DNA of 64,000 nt from Lactococcus protaetiae (GCF_006965445.1 NZ_CP041356.1:1674001-1738000), one strand, 5' to 3'. Shown: positions 37,664-48,006, counted from the first letter of the stretch. Numbers and translations: made by a program. Notes: generated by a model from the letters alone, not told the origin.

Positions 37664-38602
37664 ATGAAAATTACAATCGCAGGAGCTGGTGCAATGGGGA
37701 GTCGCTTCGGTTTAATGCTACATCAAGGCGGCAATGATGTTACTCTAGTTGATGGCTGGGCTGACCATGTGAATGCAATTAAAGAAAATGGCTTACAAGC
37801 TAATTTTAATGGGGAAGAGATTGTAGCTCATTTGCCAATAGAACTTCAATCAAATATTTCTTCTGAAGAGAAAACAGACTTAATTGTTTTATTTACTAAA
37901 GCGATGCAATTAGATAAAATGCTTCAAGATATCAAACCACTAATTGATAAACACACGAAAGTTTTGTGTTTACTTAATGGGATTGGACATGAAGATATTG
38001 TGGAGAAATATGTTCCAGTAGAGAATATTTTCATTGGAAATACAATATGGACTGCAGGATTAGAAGCGCCTGGTAGAGTAAAGTTATTTGGAGATGGCTC
38101 AGTCGAGTTACAGAACTTGGCAGTGGGGCAAGAAATTGCTGCTAGAGAACTTGCCAAAGTTTTGTTTGAATCTGGTTTAAATGCTAAATATTCAGAGAAT
38201 ATTCGTTATTCAATTTATCGTAAAGCTTGTGTAAATGGCACAGTGAATGGTCTGTGTACGATTTTAGACACTAATATGTATGGGCTTGGAATTACACAAT
38301 TTGCTCATGATATGGTTGTTACTATTGTCAATGAATTCGCTGCTGTAGCCAAGTATGAAGGGGTAGATTTAGATATATCTGAGGTTGTTGAGCATGTCGA
38401 AACTTGTTTTAATCTCGATACTATCGGCATGCATTATCCCTCAATGTATCAAGATTTAATAAAAAATAATCGTTTAACAGAAATCGATTATATCAATGGT
38501 GCAGTATCAAGAAAAGGGATAAAATATCATGTGGCAACACCCTATTGTGATTTTTTGACACAACTGATTCACAGTAAAGAAGAAATCTTAAAAGCAAAAT
38601 AG
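37664..38602 (+). CDS. panE: 2-dehydropantoate 2-reductase family (PanE)
   Basis: NAD(P)H-dependent reductase of 312 aa, with the Rossmann motif GAGAMGSRFG at residues 7-16, NGIGHEDIVEKY, and the catalytic lysine region NIRYSIYRKACVNGTVNGLC. Family members make pantoate for CoA. In lactococci a PanE-type enzyme mainly reduces branched-chain 2-keto acids to hydroxy acids, so either role is possible. TTGGAGG precedes the ATG. A reverse modular-repeat copy begins 4 bp after the stop. Confidence 0.85.
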   Translation: MKITIAGAGAMGSRFGLMLHQGGNDVTLVDGWADHVNAIKENGLQANFNGEEIVAHLPIELQSNISSEEKTDLIVLFTKAMQLDKMLQDIKPLIDKHTKVLCLLNGIGHEDIVEKYVPVENIFIGNTIWTAGLEAPGRVKLFGDGSVELQNLAVGQEIAARELAKVLFESGLNAKYSENIRYSIYRKACVNGTVNGLCTILDTNMYGLGITQFAHDMVVTIVNEFAAVAKYEGVDLDISEVVEHVETCFNLDTIGMHYPSMYQDLIKNNRLTEIDYINGAVSRKGIKYHVATPYCDFLTQLIHSKEEILKAK

Positions 38603-38605
38603 TGG

Positions 38606-38902
38606 TTTAACCAAGCAAGTGCGCTCTATCTTCGCCCTTTGGGCCCCGCTGTCCATCTTCGCTACGGCTCTACGTGCTTTGCACGCCGTTCTGCGAACGG
38701 TCTACGCAACTTCGTTGCTCTCCGCTGTCCATTCGCTCTATCTCCGTTTCACTGCGCTGTCGATTCTCGCTACGGCACGGACGTGCCTAGTCGAAGTCGC
38801 AACTCGCTAAAGCGATAAGGCGAAATGGCAAGCTTTGCTTTCGTTCTACTAACATCAGTAGGAGAGAAAGAATCTCCCACTGATGAAGTAAGCACTTCAA
38901 CT
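38606..38902 (-). repeat. Modular hairpin repeat, copy between panE and queH
   Basis: Reverse copy from TTTAACCAAGCAAGTGCG to GATGAAGTAAGCACTTC. It shares GTGCTTTGCACGC, CCGTTCTGCGAACGG, GCAACTTCGTTGC, CGCTAAAGCG and a hairpin around CATCAGTAGGAGAGAAAG. It takes up most of the 396-bp gap 38603-38998. Confidence 0.9.
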
Positions 38903-38998
38903 TATGGTGAACTAATCATATAAAAAATACCTTGATAAGATTATTAGGGTGTTTTTTTATGATATAATTATTTTCTAAGACTGAGGGAAGAATAAAAT

Positions 38999-39739
38999 AT
39001 GAAAAATGCATCAGAAATTTTAGAAAAAATGAATAAAAATCAAAAAGTTAATTATGATAGAGTTTTTCAAAAAGTACAAGAGGATTGGATTGAGCAAGGG
39101 ATTCGTCCTCAAATTTTGCTGCATAGTTGTTGCGCACCATGTAGCACTTATTCACTTGAATATCTTACTCGTACAGCTGATGTAACGATTTATTTTGCAA
39201 ATTCAAACATTCATCCCGCTAGTGAATATGAAAGACGAAAAATTGTTCAACAGCAGTTTATTGAAGAGTTCAATCAACGAACAGGTAATGAAGTTAAATT
39301 TATTGCCGCTGCTTATGAACCCAATCTTTTCATAAAAATGATACAAGAAAATCATCTTGCTGGTGAACCTGAGGGTGGAAAAAGATGTACGGCTTGTTTT
39401 CAAATGAGATTGGATCTTGTGGCTGAGAAAGCTAAGGAACTAGGATTTGACTATTTTGGTAGCGCTCTGACGCTTTCTCCAAAGAAAAATAGCCAACTTA
39501 TCAATGAGATTGGTCTTGATATTCAGAAAATATATAGTGTAAATTATCTTCCAAGTGATTTTAAGAAAAATAATGGCTATAAACGTTCTATTGAGCTTTG
39601 TAAAGAATATGATGTTTATCGTCAATGTTATTGTGGATGTGTTTATGCTGCTAAAGCGCAAGGTGTGGACTTGAAGAGTCAGAATAGGGAAGCTATTGCT
39701 TTTATAAATAATCAAAAAAGGTTTGATAGTCATATTTAA
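38999..39739 (+). CDS. queH: Epoxyqueuosine reductase QueH (DUF208)
   Basis: Reduces epoxyqueuosine to queuosine in tRNA anticodons, a non-cobalamin replacement for QueG. The 246-aa protein carries LLHSCCAPCSTYSLEYL (C44, C45, C48), the block GGKRCTACFQMRLDLVAEKA and the C-terminal CYCGCVYA. These cysteines bind an Fe-S cluster and an extra metal in the family. GAGGGAAG precedes the start. It is followed by a good terminator. Confidence 0.92.
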   Translation: MKNASEILEKMNKNQKVNYDRVFQKVQEDWIEQGIRPQILLHSCCAPCSTYSLEYLTRTADVTIYFANSNIHPASEYERRKIVQQQFIEEFNQRTGNEVKFIAAAYEPNLFIKMIQENHLAGEPEGGKRCTACFQMRLDLVAEKAKELGFDYFGSALTLSPKKNSQLINEIGLDIQKIYSVNYLPSDFKKNNGYKRSIELCKEYDVYRQCYCGCVYAAKAQGVDLKSQNREAIAFINNQKRFDSHI

Positions 39740-39755
39740 TGTAGATTTTATAAAA

Positions 39756-39784
39756 AGAGAGCATCTGGCTCTCTTTTTTTTTGA
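39756..39784 (+). terminator. Terminator of queH
   Basis: AAAAAGAGAGC / GGCTCTCTTTTT hairpin with a long T run. Confidence 0.9.
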
Positions 39785-39948
39785 CTAAAATAGATAAAAT
39801 CTTTAAAAAGTCAGTAAAATTAAGCTTTTATCCATTATCGATATTTGCATATCATTAGGTAAATTAAATTTTATATGAGATAATTCTAATTATAAGTTAA
39901 TAAAATGTATTCATTAGATGACGAAAATATTAGAGAAAGGAAGAATTA

Positions 39949-39987
39949 GTGTTTAATTTAAACATTAATTCAAGTAAAAATCTATGA
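39949..39987 (+). CDS. Possible 12-codon leader peptide coupled to the VWA adhesin
   Basis: AAAGGAAG (39936-39943) is well placed for a GTG at 39949, giving VFNLNINSSKNL and a TGA that overlaps the ATG of the adhesin (ATGA). The adhesin start itself lacks a good ribosome site. Translation may therefore depend on coupling. Confidence 0.4.
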   Translation: MFNLNINSSKNL

Positions 39988-42900
39988 GTAAAAAAAGATT
40001 CAAAAAGTTGATAAAGCTTTTTGCGATTCTGGCTCTTGTTCTCCCCTTATTTAGCGGATTTGGTGCAATCAGAACATCAGGAGAAACATCTGGTGTGATT
40101 AATCCGAATTATCAAGAACAAGATTCTGATATTGGAGGAAGTGGACGTCCTCTGGCAGCTAACACTTGGAAAGTTGCTGGTCATGAACGGGTTCTGAATC
40201 ATACAGGAAATACTGTAAGAGGAATAAATAATTTTATAACAGATGCACCTGAAGCTTCAGAAAGTGATTTTCCAGACATAGGCTCAAGTAATACATTAGA
40301 TAATACATGGATTCAATATGGCACAATGTCACAACCAGAATTTGATATTACTCAATTTGCTAAAGAAACTAAAACTCCTGGTCTATATGATGTCTTCACT
40401 CATGTAAAAGGTTATCGGCATGTTTTAACCAAACCGCTTGATGTTATTTTAGTATCAGATTTTTCAGCGTCTATGGATAGTCAATCGCGTATGAATTATT
40501 GGCGAGGTGCTGTCAACGAATTTTCGAATTTACTAACCAATTATGAGGGAGTAAGAGCAGATGATGTTCGAGTGGGACACGTTGCTTTCGGGTCAAAAGT
40601 ATATAATACAGGAAACGATGCAAATACTGCGACCTACTTTAGTTTGAAAAATTATGGTCAGGCTGCGGAAGATTTGAAAAGAATTGCTAATCCTCAGCAA
40701 ACACCGATTTCGCTCTCCTCTAATTATACATTCACTCAAGCTGGACTTCGTGCAGCTCAAAATATGTTTGACGTGAATGATGGAAGTCGCGAAAGGATTG
40801 TTATCTTACTGACAGATGGAATTCCGACTTTTTCTAATTCAATAACAGGGTTTGATAATAAAAATTCTAATAATACTATAGATATTGGTGAAGTTACAGA
40901 AACGACTGGTGAGGGGAACTCACCAATACGTGATGGCGTTCCAGCGGCACAGACTCCATCTGGTGCTAATACTACTGTTGCAGGTAATGGTAATGGATAT
41001 AACGGTTCTGCACGTATTATTGATTGGTCTCAAGGAGTTAATGGTGGTCTTCGTCCCAGAAATGCTGTAGGTTCTAGTTCAAGTAACCCTCAGTATGATA
41101 ATGTTTTTCCAGCGACAATCTTTCAGGCAGATAAGATGCAGCAAGATGGAATACAACTTTATGGTATTGGGATGAACATTGCTGCAACGAATACTAGTGG
41201 AACAGAACGTGGTTTTAATATTGAAGAGGTAAAAAAGAATTTTGAACGTCTAGTTGACGGAGAAAATTATGATTACGAAAGCAGTGAATCAAAATTTACC
41301 AATTTTCCTGGTGGAGATTTTCATCTTATTTCTCAAAAATTGTCAGGTATACTTCAAGATCATTTGAATACTGTTAACAACGGACAAATTAATATTAAAA
41401 TTGGCGAACAATTTAATCTTGAATCCAGCAGTGTTAAGGCCAACTTAGTGGGAACAGGAGGAAATATTGGTGCTATAGATAGCTCTGCTAATGATTCTAT
41501 AGTATTATCTGATATTAGCTTAGGGGCTAATCAGGAAGTTCAAATTTATCATCAGGTACGAATTAAGACTGAGGATACAAACTTTGTTCCAGAGCAATGG
41601 TATCATATCTCTGATCCTGTAGCTACTCAATTTGTAAACAATACCGGCTCTGTGAATAGTAGGACTGAAGCGCTATTTGCAGTACCATCAGGTAATGCTC
41701 CTGGTGTGGATTTGGATTTTGCTAAACATTGGGTTGCTAATCTTGAAAGTATTCCTAAACAATTAGAACTAGTGCTTGGTCGTTCTACAGAAAATGGAAT
41801 TTCTGACTGGGAGAAATCAGTTCTATTAAGTAGTGAGGGAGATTGGAAAGCTTCACTTTCTAAACTTCCGAAATTTAGTAATCTTGGACTAGATTTTAAT
41901 TACAAAGTTAATAATGAAATATTTTCTGATGAAGATAAGAACCTGTCTAAGGTTTACCAGTGGGATGTAACTGGTACTACAGATATGACCGTTGTCAATA
42001 CAGAACGTTTCCGCTTACAATTGATTAAAACTTCTAATCATACTAATAAGCCATTAGCAGGGGTAGAGTTTATCCTGAAAAATAGTGAAGGGAAAGAGGT
42101 TGCACGTGATAGGACGGGTGAATCTGGAGAGATTATTTTTGAAGATTTCCGTTTGAACTATGGAGAAGAATATAGCTTATCTGAAACAACACCAGCGGGT
42201 CATAAACCAACAGAACCGTGGACAATAAAAGCAGAGATTAAGGAAGGAAAACCTGTAGTATTTGTTGAGGGTGAAAAGGTAGAGTTGGATGCCGAGAATA
42301 ATCGATTTGTTCTTACACTTAATATCACAAATGAGATTAATGTTGAAGCATTTAAAAATTCTGTAAAAGTTGATAAACGGGATGCAGTAACTGGGCAATC
42401 AATCTCAGGAGCACACTTTAACCTATATCATCTAAATGCGCTTAGTGATGATTTAGCGGATTTGACAGCTTTGGAGAGTTTTGATAACTTGTTACCTGGA
42501 TTGTATGCTTTGCAAGAAGTTGCAGCACCAAATGGATATTTCCGTAATGATGAGGTTCAATATTTCAGAATTGATTTTGAGGGTGGATTTACCGCAATAA
42601 ATGCTGAAGGTGAAGAAATACCATTTTTAGAAGAAGCAGAAATTGGACAAAATGGTTTTATCTTTGAAAAAGATGAAGAAAATAATCCTAGGCTTACTCT
42701 CATCTTCCATAATAGAGCTGCTCCTCCACTCTATCTTGACGTAACAAAAAGGGATGCTGACTTTACTTCTCCATTGGCAGGGGTGACTTTTGAACTGACA
42801 AAAGTTGGAAGAATTAATGGAGAGGATGGAAATGCAGGTGAAGCTACTTCTCCTTTGAGACTTTTCAGACTTTTTGATAGTGTAGCTTTGGATAGTACTG

Positions 42901-44003
42901 TTTTATTAAAATCAAATGATTCTGGACGTTTATCTCCTCTGGATGATGATGGAAATCTGATAGAAAATGCAGACCCTATTGAATTAGATTATGATACAGA
43001 GTATCAATTATTTAAAAAAGATGCTGTTGGTCTATTCCCAAATTTTGGAGAATTGAGCCAATGGACAATTAAAACACCGACTGCTGCAAAAGTACAGGAA
43101 CACGCTAATGTAAATAGTGCTATAACTATCTCAGGAGATGACCTAATTGAAACACCAGATGAAGCTATTTCTGGTTCTGTTGTTCATCCACCTTCTCCTG
43201 TAGGTTATGTTTCACTTATCACAACACAAAATGCAGATTTCAAACCGATAGTAAATCTAGAATCCAGCACAAGAGCTGCTCTAAAGATGGCGCGCGATAA
43301 TGAAGTATCAGCCTATGTTATTTCGTTTGAAGTTCATTCAAATATTACTCATCCATTTACGATTGAGAAAGTTGATGCGAGAAATAATACTCCTATGGAT
43401 ACACAATTTATCTTACGATGGGTACAGAGATTTGTTCCTACGACAGATTTTGATTCACTGAAGACTTTGAATCTTGAAGATTTAGAACTTTCTGGAGGAG
43501 AAGACGAAGATAGTGATGCGGTGGTAGATGTATCAACAGGTGCTACACTTTCAACGGTTAATGGTTCTAAAACGCTCAATCATATGTCTCGTGGAAATCT
43601 TTATATTATTAGTGAAGATACTCCACCTGCTGGCTACCAGCCAACTAATACAGTGATTGTTGCTTATATGGATGAAGCACAAGGTTATAGTGATGTAGCA
43701 GATATTCATATCCGTTTGGCTCGTCGCTCGGCTAATAATCCTAATCTTTTAGAATTTGGTGCATTGGAAGAATTTCCTGAATATCGTGGAACTCTTGATG
43801 ATAAGATAGGATTGGTTTTTGCCAACTTTGAACTTGGAGAGCCCAACAATGGTAATGGAGATAATGGTGGTAATGATGAAGATGTTAAGGATGAAGGAAG
43901 TTCAAAATTACCTAGTTTGGGAGTAGTTAGTGCTGGTATTGCTGGTATAGGTACCTTGGTATTAATTGCTGCTTATCTGATGAAGAAATATCTGAAGAAG
44001 TAA
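39984..44003 (+). CDS. Cell-wall-anchored VWA/Cna-B adhesin with LPSLG sorting signal
   Basis: A 1339-aa surface protein. It has an N-terminal signal (KKRFKKLIKLFAILALVLPLF), a von Willebrand A domain beginning near residue 150 with the MIDAS residues D159-x-S161-x-S163 (VSDFSASMDS), and ILLTDGIPTF later. Repeated Cna-B/SpaA-type domains follow from about residue 675, with E-box-like YSLSETTPAGHKPTE, LYALQEVAAPNGYF and LYIISEDTPPAGYQPT that usually support isopeptide bonds. The C-terminus is LPSLG (1309-1313), a hydrophobic helix and KKYLKK. LPSLG departs from LPXTG at the threonine. It resembles pilus-tip adhesins but has no pilin or sortase genes next to it. Confidence 0.88.
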   Translation: MSKKRFKKLIKLFAILALVLPLFSGFGAIRTSGETSGVINPNYQEQDSDIGGSGRPLAANTWKVAGHERVLNHTGNTVRGINNFITDAPEASESDFPDIGSSNTLDNTWIQYGTMSQPEFDITQFAKETKTPGLYDVFTHVKGYRHVLTKPLDVILVSDFSASMDSQSRMNYWRGAVNEFSNLLTNYEGVRADDVRVGHVAFGSKVYNTGNDANTATYFSLKNYGQAAEDLKRIANPQQTPISLSSNYTFTQAGLRAAQNMFDVNDGSRERIVILLTDGIPTFSNSITGFDNKNSNNTIDIGEVTETTGEGNSPIRDGVPAAQTPSGANTTVAGNGNGYNGSARIIDWSQGVNGGLRPRNAVGSSSSNPQYDNVFPATIFQADKMQQDGIQLYGIGMNIAATNTSGTERGFNIEEVKKNFERLVDGENYDYESSESKFTNFPGGDFHLISQKLSGILQDHLNTVNNGQINIKIGEQFNLESSSVKANLVGTGGNIGAIDSSANDSIVLSDISLGANQEVQIYHQVRIKTEDTNFVPEQWYHISDPVATQFVNNTGSVNSRTEALFAVPSGNAPGVDLDFAKHWVANLESIPKQLELVLGRSTENGISDWEKSVLLSSEGDWKASLSKLPKFSNLGLDFNYKVNNEIFSDEDKNLSKVYQWDVTGTTDMTVVNTERFRLQLIKTSNHTNKPLAGVEFILKNSEGKEVARDRTGESGEIIFEDFRLNYGEEYSLSETTPAGHKPTEPWTIKAEIKEGKPVVFVEGEKVELDAENNRFVLTLNITNEINVEAFKNSVKVDKRDAVTGQSISGAHFNLYHLNALSDDLADLTALESFDNLLPGLYALQEVAAPNGYFRNDEVQYFRIDFEGGFTAINAEGEEIPFLEEAEIGQNGFIFEKDEENNPRLTLIFHNRAAPPLYLDVTKRDADFTSPLAGVTFELTKVGRINGEDGNAGEATSPLRLFRLFDSVALDSTVLLKSNDSGRLSPLDDDGNLIENADPIELDYDTEYQLFKKDAVGLFPNFGELSQWTIKTPTAAKVQEHANVNSAITISGDDLIETPDEAISGSVVHPPSPVGYVSLITTQNADFKPIVNLESSTRAALKMARDNEVSAYVISFEVHSNITHPFTIEKVDARNNTPMDTQFILRWVQRFVPTTDFDSLKTLNLEDLELSGGEDEDSDAVVDVSTGATLSTVNGSKTLNHMSRGNLYIISEDTPPAGYQPTNTVIVAYMDEAQGYSDVADIHIRLARRSANNPNLLEFGALEEFPEYRGTLDDKIGLVFANFELGEPNNGNGDNGGNDEDVKDEGSSKLPSLGVVSAGIAGIGTLVLIAAYLMKKYLKK

Positions 44004-44029
44004 TTTAGTATTTTGACTTCATAAATTTT

Positions 44030-44068
44030 AAAAAGTTTGCATAATAATTATTATGCAGGCTTTTCTTT
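44030..44068 (+). terminator. Terminator of the VWA adhesin
   Basis: AAAGTTTGCATAATA / ATTATGCAGGCTTTT stem-loop followed by a T-rich stretch. Confidence 0.75.
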
Positions 44069-44114
44069 TATAGGTGATGTTATGAGGGGTGTATTATAAA
44101 AAATAGATTTATAG

Positions 44115-44143
44115 GTTAACTCTTTGAAAATAAATGCTATAAT
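44115..44143 (+). promoter_or_regulatory. kdpDE promoter
   Basis: TGCTATAAT (44135-44143) is an extended -10, with GTTAAC at the -35 position. Confidence 0.55.
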
Positions 44144-44168
44144 ATGAGCAACTAAATATCAGGGGCAA

Positions 44169-46807
44169 ATGATGAAAAAAGGAAAATTGCGAATTTATTT
44201 CGGTTATGCGGCTGGTGTTGGGAAAACTTACGCTATGCTTGAAGGGGCGCATGAAGCCCAAAAAGATGGAATTGATGTGGTGGCAGGTTATATTGAACCT
44301 CATGCGCGACCTGAAACCATGCGATTACTGGATGGGTTGGAGAAGCTGCCAACTAAGCGTTTGATTTACAAGGGAATTAAACTTCAAGAATTTGATATTG
44401 ATGCTGCGATTGTAAGGAAACCTCAAATTATACTAGTTGATGAGTTGGCACATACTAATAGTTATGGGTCACGGAATAAGAAAAGATTTCAGGATATTGA
44501 GGAATTGCTTCGGGCAGGAATTGATGTCTATACAACGGTGAATGTTCAGCATATTGAGAGCTTGAATGATGTTATTGAGAAGATAACAGGGATTCGTGTG
44601 AATGAGAGAATTCCTGATGATGTTTTTGATGAGGCTGATCAAATAGAATTGGTTGATATTGAACCGTTGGATTTGCTTGAACGTCTTGACAAGGGAAGAT
44701 TTATCAAAAAGCTCAAGCCTATCGCGCAATGCAAAATTTCTTTACAGAGGAGAAGTTGATTGCTCTTCGTGAGATCGCATTGCGCAAAACCGCTGACCAA
44801 GTGAACCATAGTGCGGTTCGCATGGATAAAAATAGAAATAGCGCTTATACGAAAGAGCATGTTTTGGTCTGTGTTTCTCCTTCACCATCAGCATTGCATG
44901 TGATTCGAGCAGCAGCACGTTTGGCGATGGCTTTTAAAGCGGAATTTACGGCACTTTATGTGGGAAATGTGGAAGCTGAATCTTCAAGTGATGAAGATAA
45001 AATGAGATTACGTCAGAGCTTACAGTTAGCTGAACAGCTAGGAGCAAAGGTTTCGGTTGTTTATGGGGATGACCTCCCTCAACAAATTGCAGAGTATGCC
45101 AAGGTGAGTCATGTGTCAAAACTGGTGATAGGTAAAAGTGCAGAACAACCATTTTGGCGAAGGGTGAATATTGTTGATTTTTTAAGTCAGGCGGCTCCTA
45201 ATCTAGATATTTATGTTATTCCAAATGGGAGAGCACTGGAGGAAACATCACATCGAAAGTTTTATCAACTGACAAAACTACATTTTTCTGTCAGTGATTT
45301 ATTTAAAACTTTGCTGATGCTTGTCGTTGTGACGGTAGTTGGTCTGGCTTTTCGATATTGGAATTTCAGTGTTGCAAATATTATTACAATCTATATTTTG
45401 GGGGTTCAGATTAATGCTGTGCTGACGAAGGGGCGAATTTTTAGTGTTATTTCGTCAGTGCTTTCTGTGCTTTGTTTTAACTATTTTTTTACTGCTCCTT
45501 ATTTTACTTTCGTGGCATTTAGTCCGAATTATCCAGTAACTTTCTTTATTATGCTTGCTGCAGGGTTAATTACGGCAACATTGATTAAGAGAATTCAGGA
45601 GCAAGTGAGAGCCTCTGCTGAGAAGTCTTATCGTACGGAAATTTTGCTTCAAACAAATAAGGAATTGGCACAATCTGATTCGGTAGTAGATATTTTAGAG
45701 GCTACAGCTTACCAAGTCGAAAAATTGTTGGAGCGTGATATTGTTGTCTATCCTGTTGAAGAAGGTGTACTTAGCGAACCACATTATTTTGCTACGGAAC
45801 GGTCTAATCGTACGTTAGCTACTTATGAATCATATAAGGAAAACGGCGTAGCTGAGTGGGTGATGCATAATAACAAGCGAGCGGGAGCGACAACGAGTAC
45901 TTTATCAGCTTCAAAATATTTGTATCTTTCTATTCGAGGTAAAAATCAGGTTTTTGCTGTGATTGGGATATTAATGACTGAAAAATCTGAACTTGAAGTT
46001 TTTGAAAAATCAGTTGTTTTTGCGATTTTAGGTGAGGCTGCGTTAGCTTTGGAGAAAGAAATTTTACGTGAGGAGCAGCAGAAAACAGAACTCAAGATGC
46101 AGCAAGAGCAGCTTCGTGCTAATCTACTTCGTGCAATTTCTCATGATTTGCGAACACCACTGACAAGTATTTCGGGTCATGCAAAATTACTGATGGAATC
46201 TGGTCAAAGTCTGGACGAGCTTCAAAAAAATGAACTTTCAGCGTATATTTATGATGATGCGATGTGGCTGATTAACTTAGTCGAAAATCTGCTCTCTATC
46301 ACAAAATTGGATGGTGATGTGGAGTTGCAGCTAACAACAAATATCATTGACGAAGTGATTGAAGAGGCTTTGAAACATGTGGACAGGCATTTGAGTCAAT
46401 ATCGATTTAGTTTGGAATTATCAGCTGAGGTATTGACCGCAAAAATGGATGCTCCTTTGATGATTCAGGTGTTGATTAATATTATTAATAATGCTGTAAA
46501 ATACACGCCTGTTGGCTCAACGATTGTACTAAGTACACAGCGTTTGGACGGAAAAATAGTGGTAGAAGTTGCTGATGATGGGGTTGGGATTAGAGATGAA
46601 GCAAAGTTGAAAATTTTTGATTTATTTTATACGACAGGAAATCGTCAGGTGGATTCAAAACGTGGTTTGGGTCTTGGACTGTCCTTGTGTAAGAGTATTA
46701 TCGTGGCGCACGGTGGTGAGATTTATGCACGAGATAATTATCCAAAAGGCGCAATTATTGGTTTTACATTACCTTTAGTGGAGGTTGTTTTAACGGATGG
46801 AGAATGA
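44169..46807 (+). pseudogene. kdpD: K+-sensing histidine kinase KdpD, frameshifted
   Basis: Membrane sensor kinase for the Kdp system. The first frame holds the KdpD N-terminal domain with Walker A GYAAGVGKTYAML, DVVAGYIEPHARPET and LVDELAHTNSYGSRNKKRFQD. At about 44698 one base is missing; restoring it gives GRIYQKAQAYRAMQNFF and joins the second frame. That frame has a USP-like domain, four membrane helices (about 45300-45590), a GAF-like region and the kinase core with SHDLRTPLTS (phospho-His), DDGVGI and GLGLGLSLCK. The restored protein is about 880 residues, the normal size. A sequencing indel is plausible, since kdpE and kdpFABC are intact. Confidence 0.87.
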
Positions 46808-47513
46808 AGTGATTAAAATTTTGATTTGTGAGGATGATCCGTCAGTCAATAAATTATTGTCGTTAACGATGGAAGTTGAAGAATATGATTATACTGCGGT
46901 TCAGACGGGCAAAGCTGCTTTACGTGAGTTGGTAACGCACCGCCCAGATGTATTGATTTTGGATTTGGGACTGCCTGATATGGATGGTCGTGAAATCATT
47001 GAAAAGGTGCGCGGTTTCTCACAACTACCGATTATTGTAGTGAGTGCGCGCGGTGAAGAAACGGATAAAATCGGTGCGTTAGACGCGGGTGCGGATGACT
47101 ATTTGACGAAGCCTTTTAGCACTGATGAGTTGTTAGCGCGTCTGCGTGTGAGCTTACGGCGAGCAAAATTTGCTGACAAAAATCTGTCAGCACTGACAGA
47201 AAAAACAGAATTTATTAATGGCTGGCTGCGAATAGATTTTTTGTCCAAATGCGTATTTGTCAGTGATGAAGAGATTCATCTGACTCCAATTGAATACAAG
47301 TTGCTTTGTCTTTTGTCTGAAAATCTTGATCGTGTTTTGACTTATCATTTCATTGTCAAGGAAATTTGGGGTTATTATGAGGAGGATTTTTCGGCTTTGC
47401 GTGTCTTTGCCAATACATTACGCAAGAAAATTGAGCTTAATCCGACTCACCCTAAAATCATCCAAACACATATTGGGGTAGGTTATCGAATGGTTAAAAT
47501 TGATGAAAAATGA
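46797..47513 (+). CDS. kdpE: Response regulator KdpE
   Basis: OmpR-family regulator of 238 aa. The receiver domain has CEDDPS and the phospho-Asp D56 (VLILDLGLPD), then the conserved VVSARGEETDKIGALDAGADDYLTKPF. The C-terminal winged helix includes LTPIEYKLLCLL and HIGVGYRM. It overlaps kdpD by 11 bp. The linker region encodes LSALTE, where the DNA is a CTGTCAGCACTGACAG palindrome (47184-47199). The stop TGA is the start of a modular repeat (TGAAGTCAAG). Confidence 0.94.
   Translation: MENEVIKILICEDDPSVNKLLSLTMEVEEYDYTAVQTGKAALRELVTHRPDVLILDLGLPDMDGREIIEKVRGFSQLPIIVVSARGEETDKIGALDAGADDYLTKPFSTDELLARLRVSLRRAKFADKNLSALTEKTEFINGWLRIDFLSKCVFVSDEEIHLTPIEYKLLCLLSENLDRVLTYHFIVKEIWGYYEEDFSALRVFANTLRKKIELNPTHPKIIQTHIGVGYRMVKIDEK
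47184..47199 (+). repeat. CTGTCAG-type palindrome inside kdpE
   Basis: CTGTCAGCACTGACAG lies within the coding sequence, in the linker between receiver and DNA-binding domains. Confidence 0.9.
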
Positions 47514-47627
47514 AGTCAAGACGAAATATGAAGCCTGCCATTTCGATTAGCATCAAGGTGGACGGAGATGGTGCTACTTTATCCGCAGAGAACGGGAATT
47601 AGCATACACTTGCTTCGATAAAATAAA
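47511..47627 (+). repeat. Short modular repeat after kdpE
   Basis: A copy of about 115 bp from TGAAGTCAAGAC to CATACACTTGCTTCGATAAA with a reduced core (GCCTGCCATTTCGATTAG, AAGGTGGACGGAGATGGTGC). It lies between the kdpE stop codon, which it provides, and the kdpE terminator. Confidence 0.8.
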
Positions 47628-47690
47628 AACTTACTGATGGACTTTTTGTCAGTAAGTTTTTTTAGTCTGTCAGTGCTGACAGGCTTTTTT
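47626..47690 (+). terminator. Tandem terminators after kdpE
   Basis: The first hairpin is AAAACTTACTGA / TCAGTAAGTTTT with seven T. The second is the palindrome CTGTCAGTGCTGACAG (47667-47682) within AGTCTGTC/GACAGGCT, followed by seven T. Confidence 0.9.
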
Positions 47691-47994
47691 TATCAAAACA
47701 AGTGTGTGCTCCGCTGTCCATCCTCGCTACGTGCTTCGCACGCCGTTCTGCGAATGGTCTACGCAACTTCGTTGCTCCGCTGTCCGTTTGCTTAACTGCT
47801 AAAGCTTGCATTTTCGCTTCGCTCCGCTATCCATTCGTTCTATCTCCGCTTCGCTCCGCTGTCGATTTCACTAACCGACTAAAAGTCGGAAGTTCAAATC
47901 GCAATCCAGCAAAGCTGGCAGGACGAAATGGTAAGAGCAAAAGGCAATGCGACTGATAAAAGGGCAACTCTCACTGAATAAGGCTTGACTTCAT
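47689..47994 (-). repeat. Modular hairpin repeat, copy between kdpE and kdpF
   Basis: Reverse copy from TTTTATCAAAACAAGTGTGTGC to AATAAGGCTTGACTTCATC. It contains GTGCTTCGCAC, CCGTTCTGCGAATGG, GCAACTTCGTTGC and CCGACTAAAAGTCGG. Together with the short copy, terminators and promoter region it explains the 593-bp gap 47514-48106. Confidence 0.9.
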
Positions 47995-48006
47995 CTCAAA
48001 AATAAA

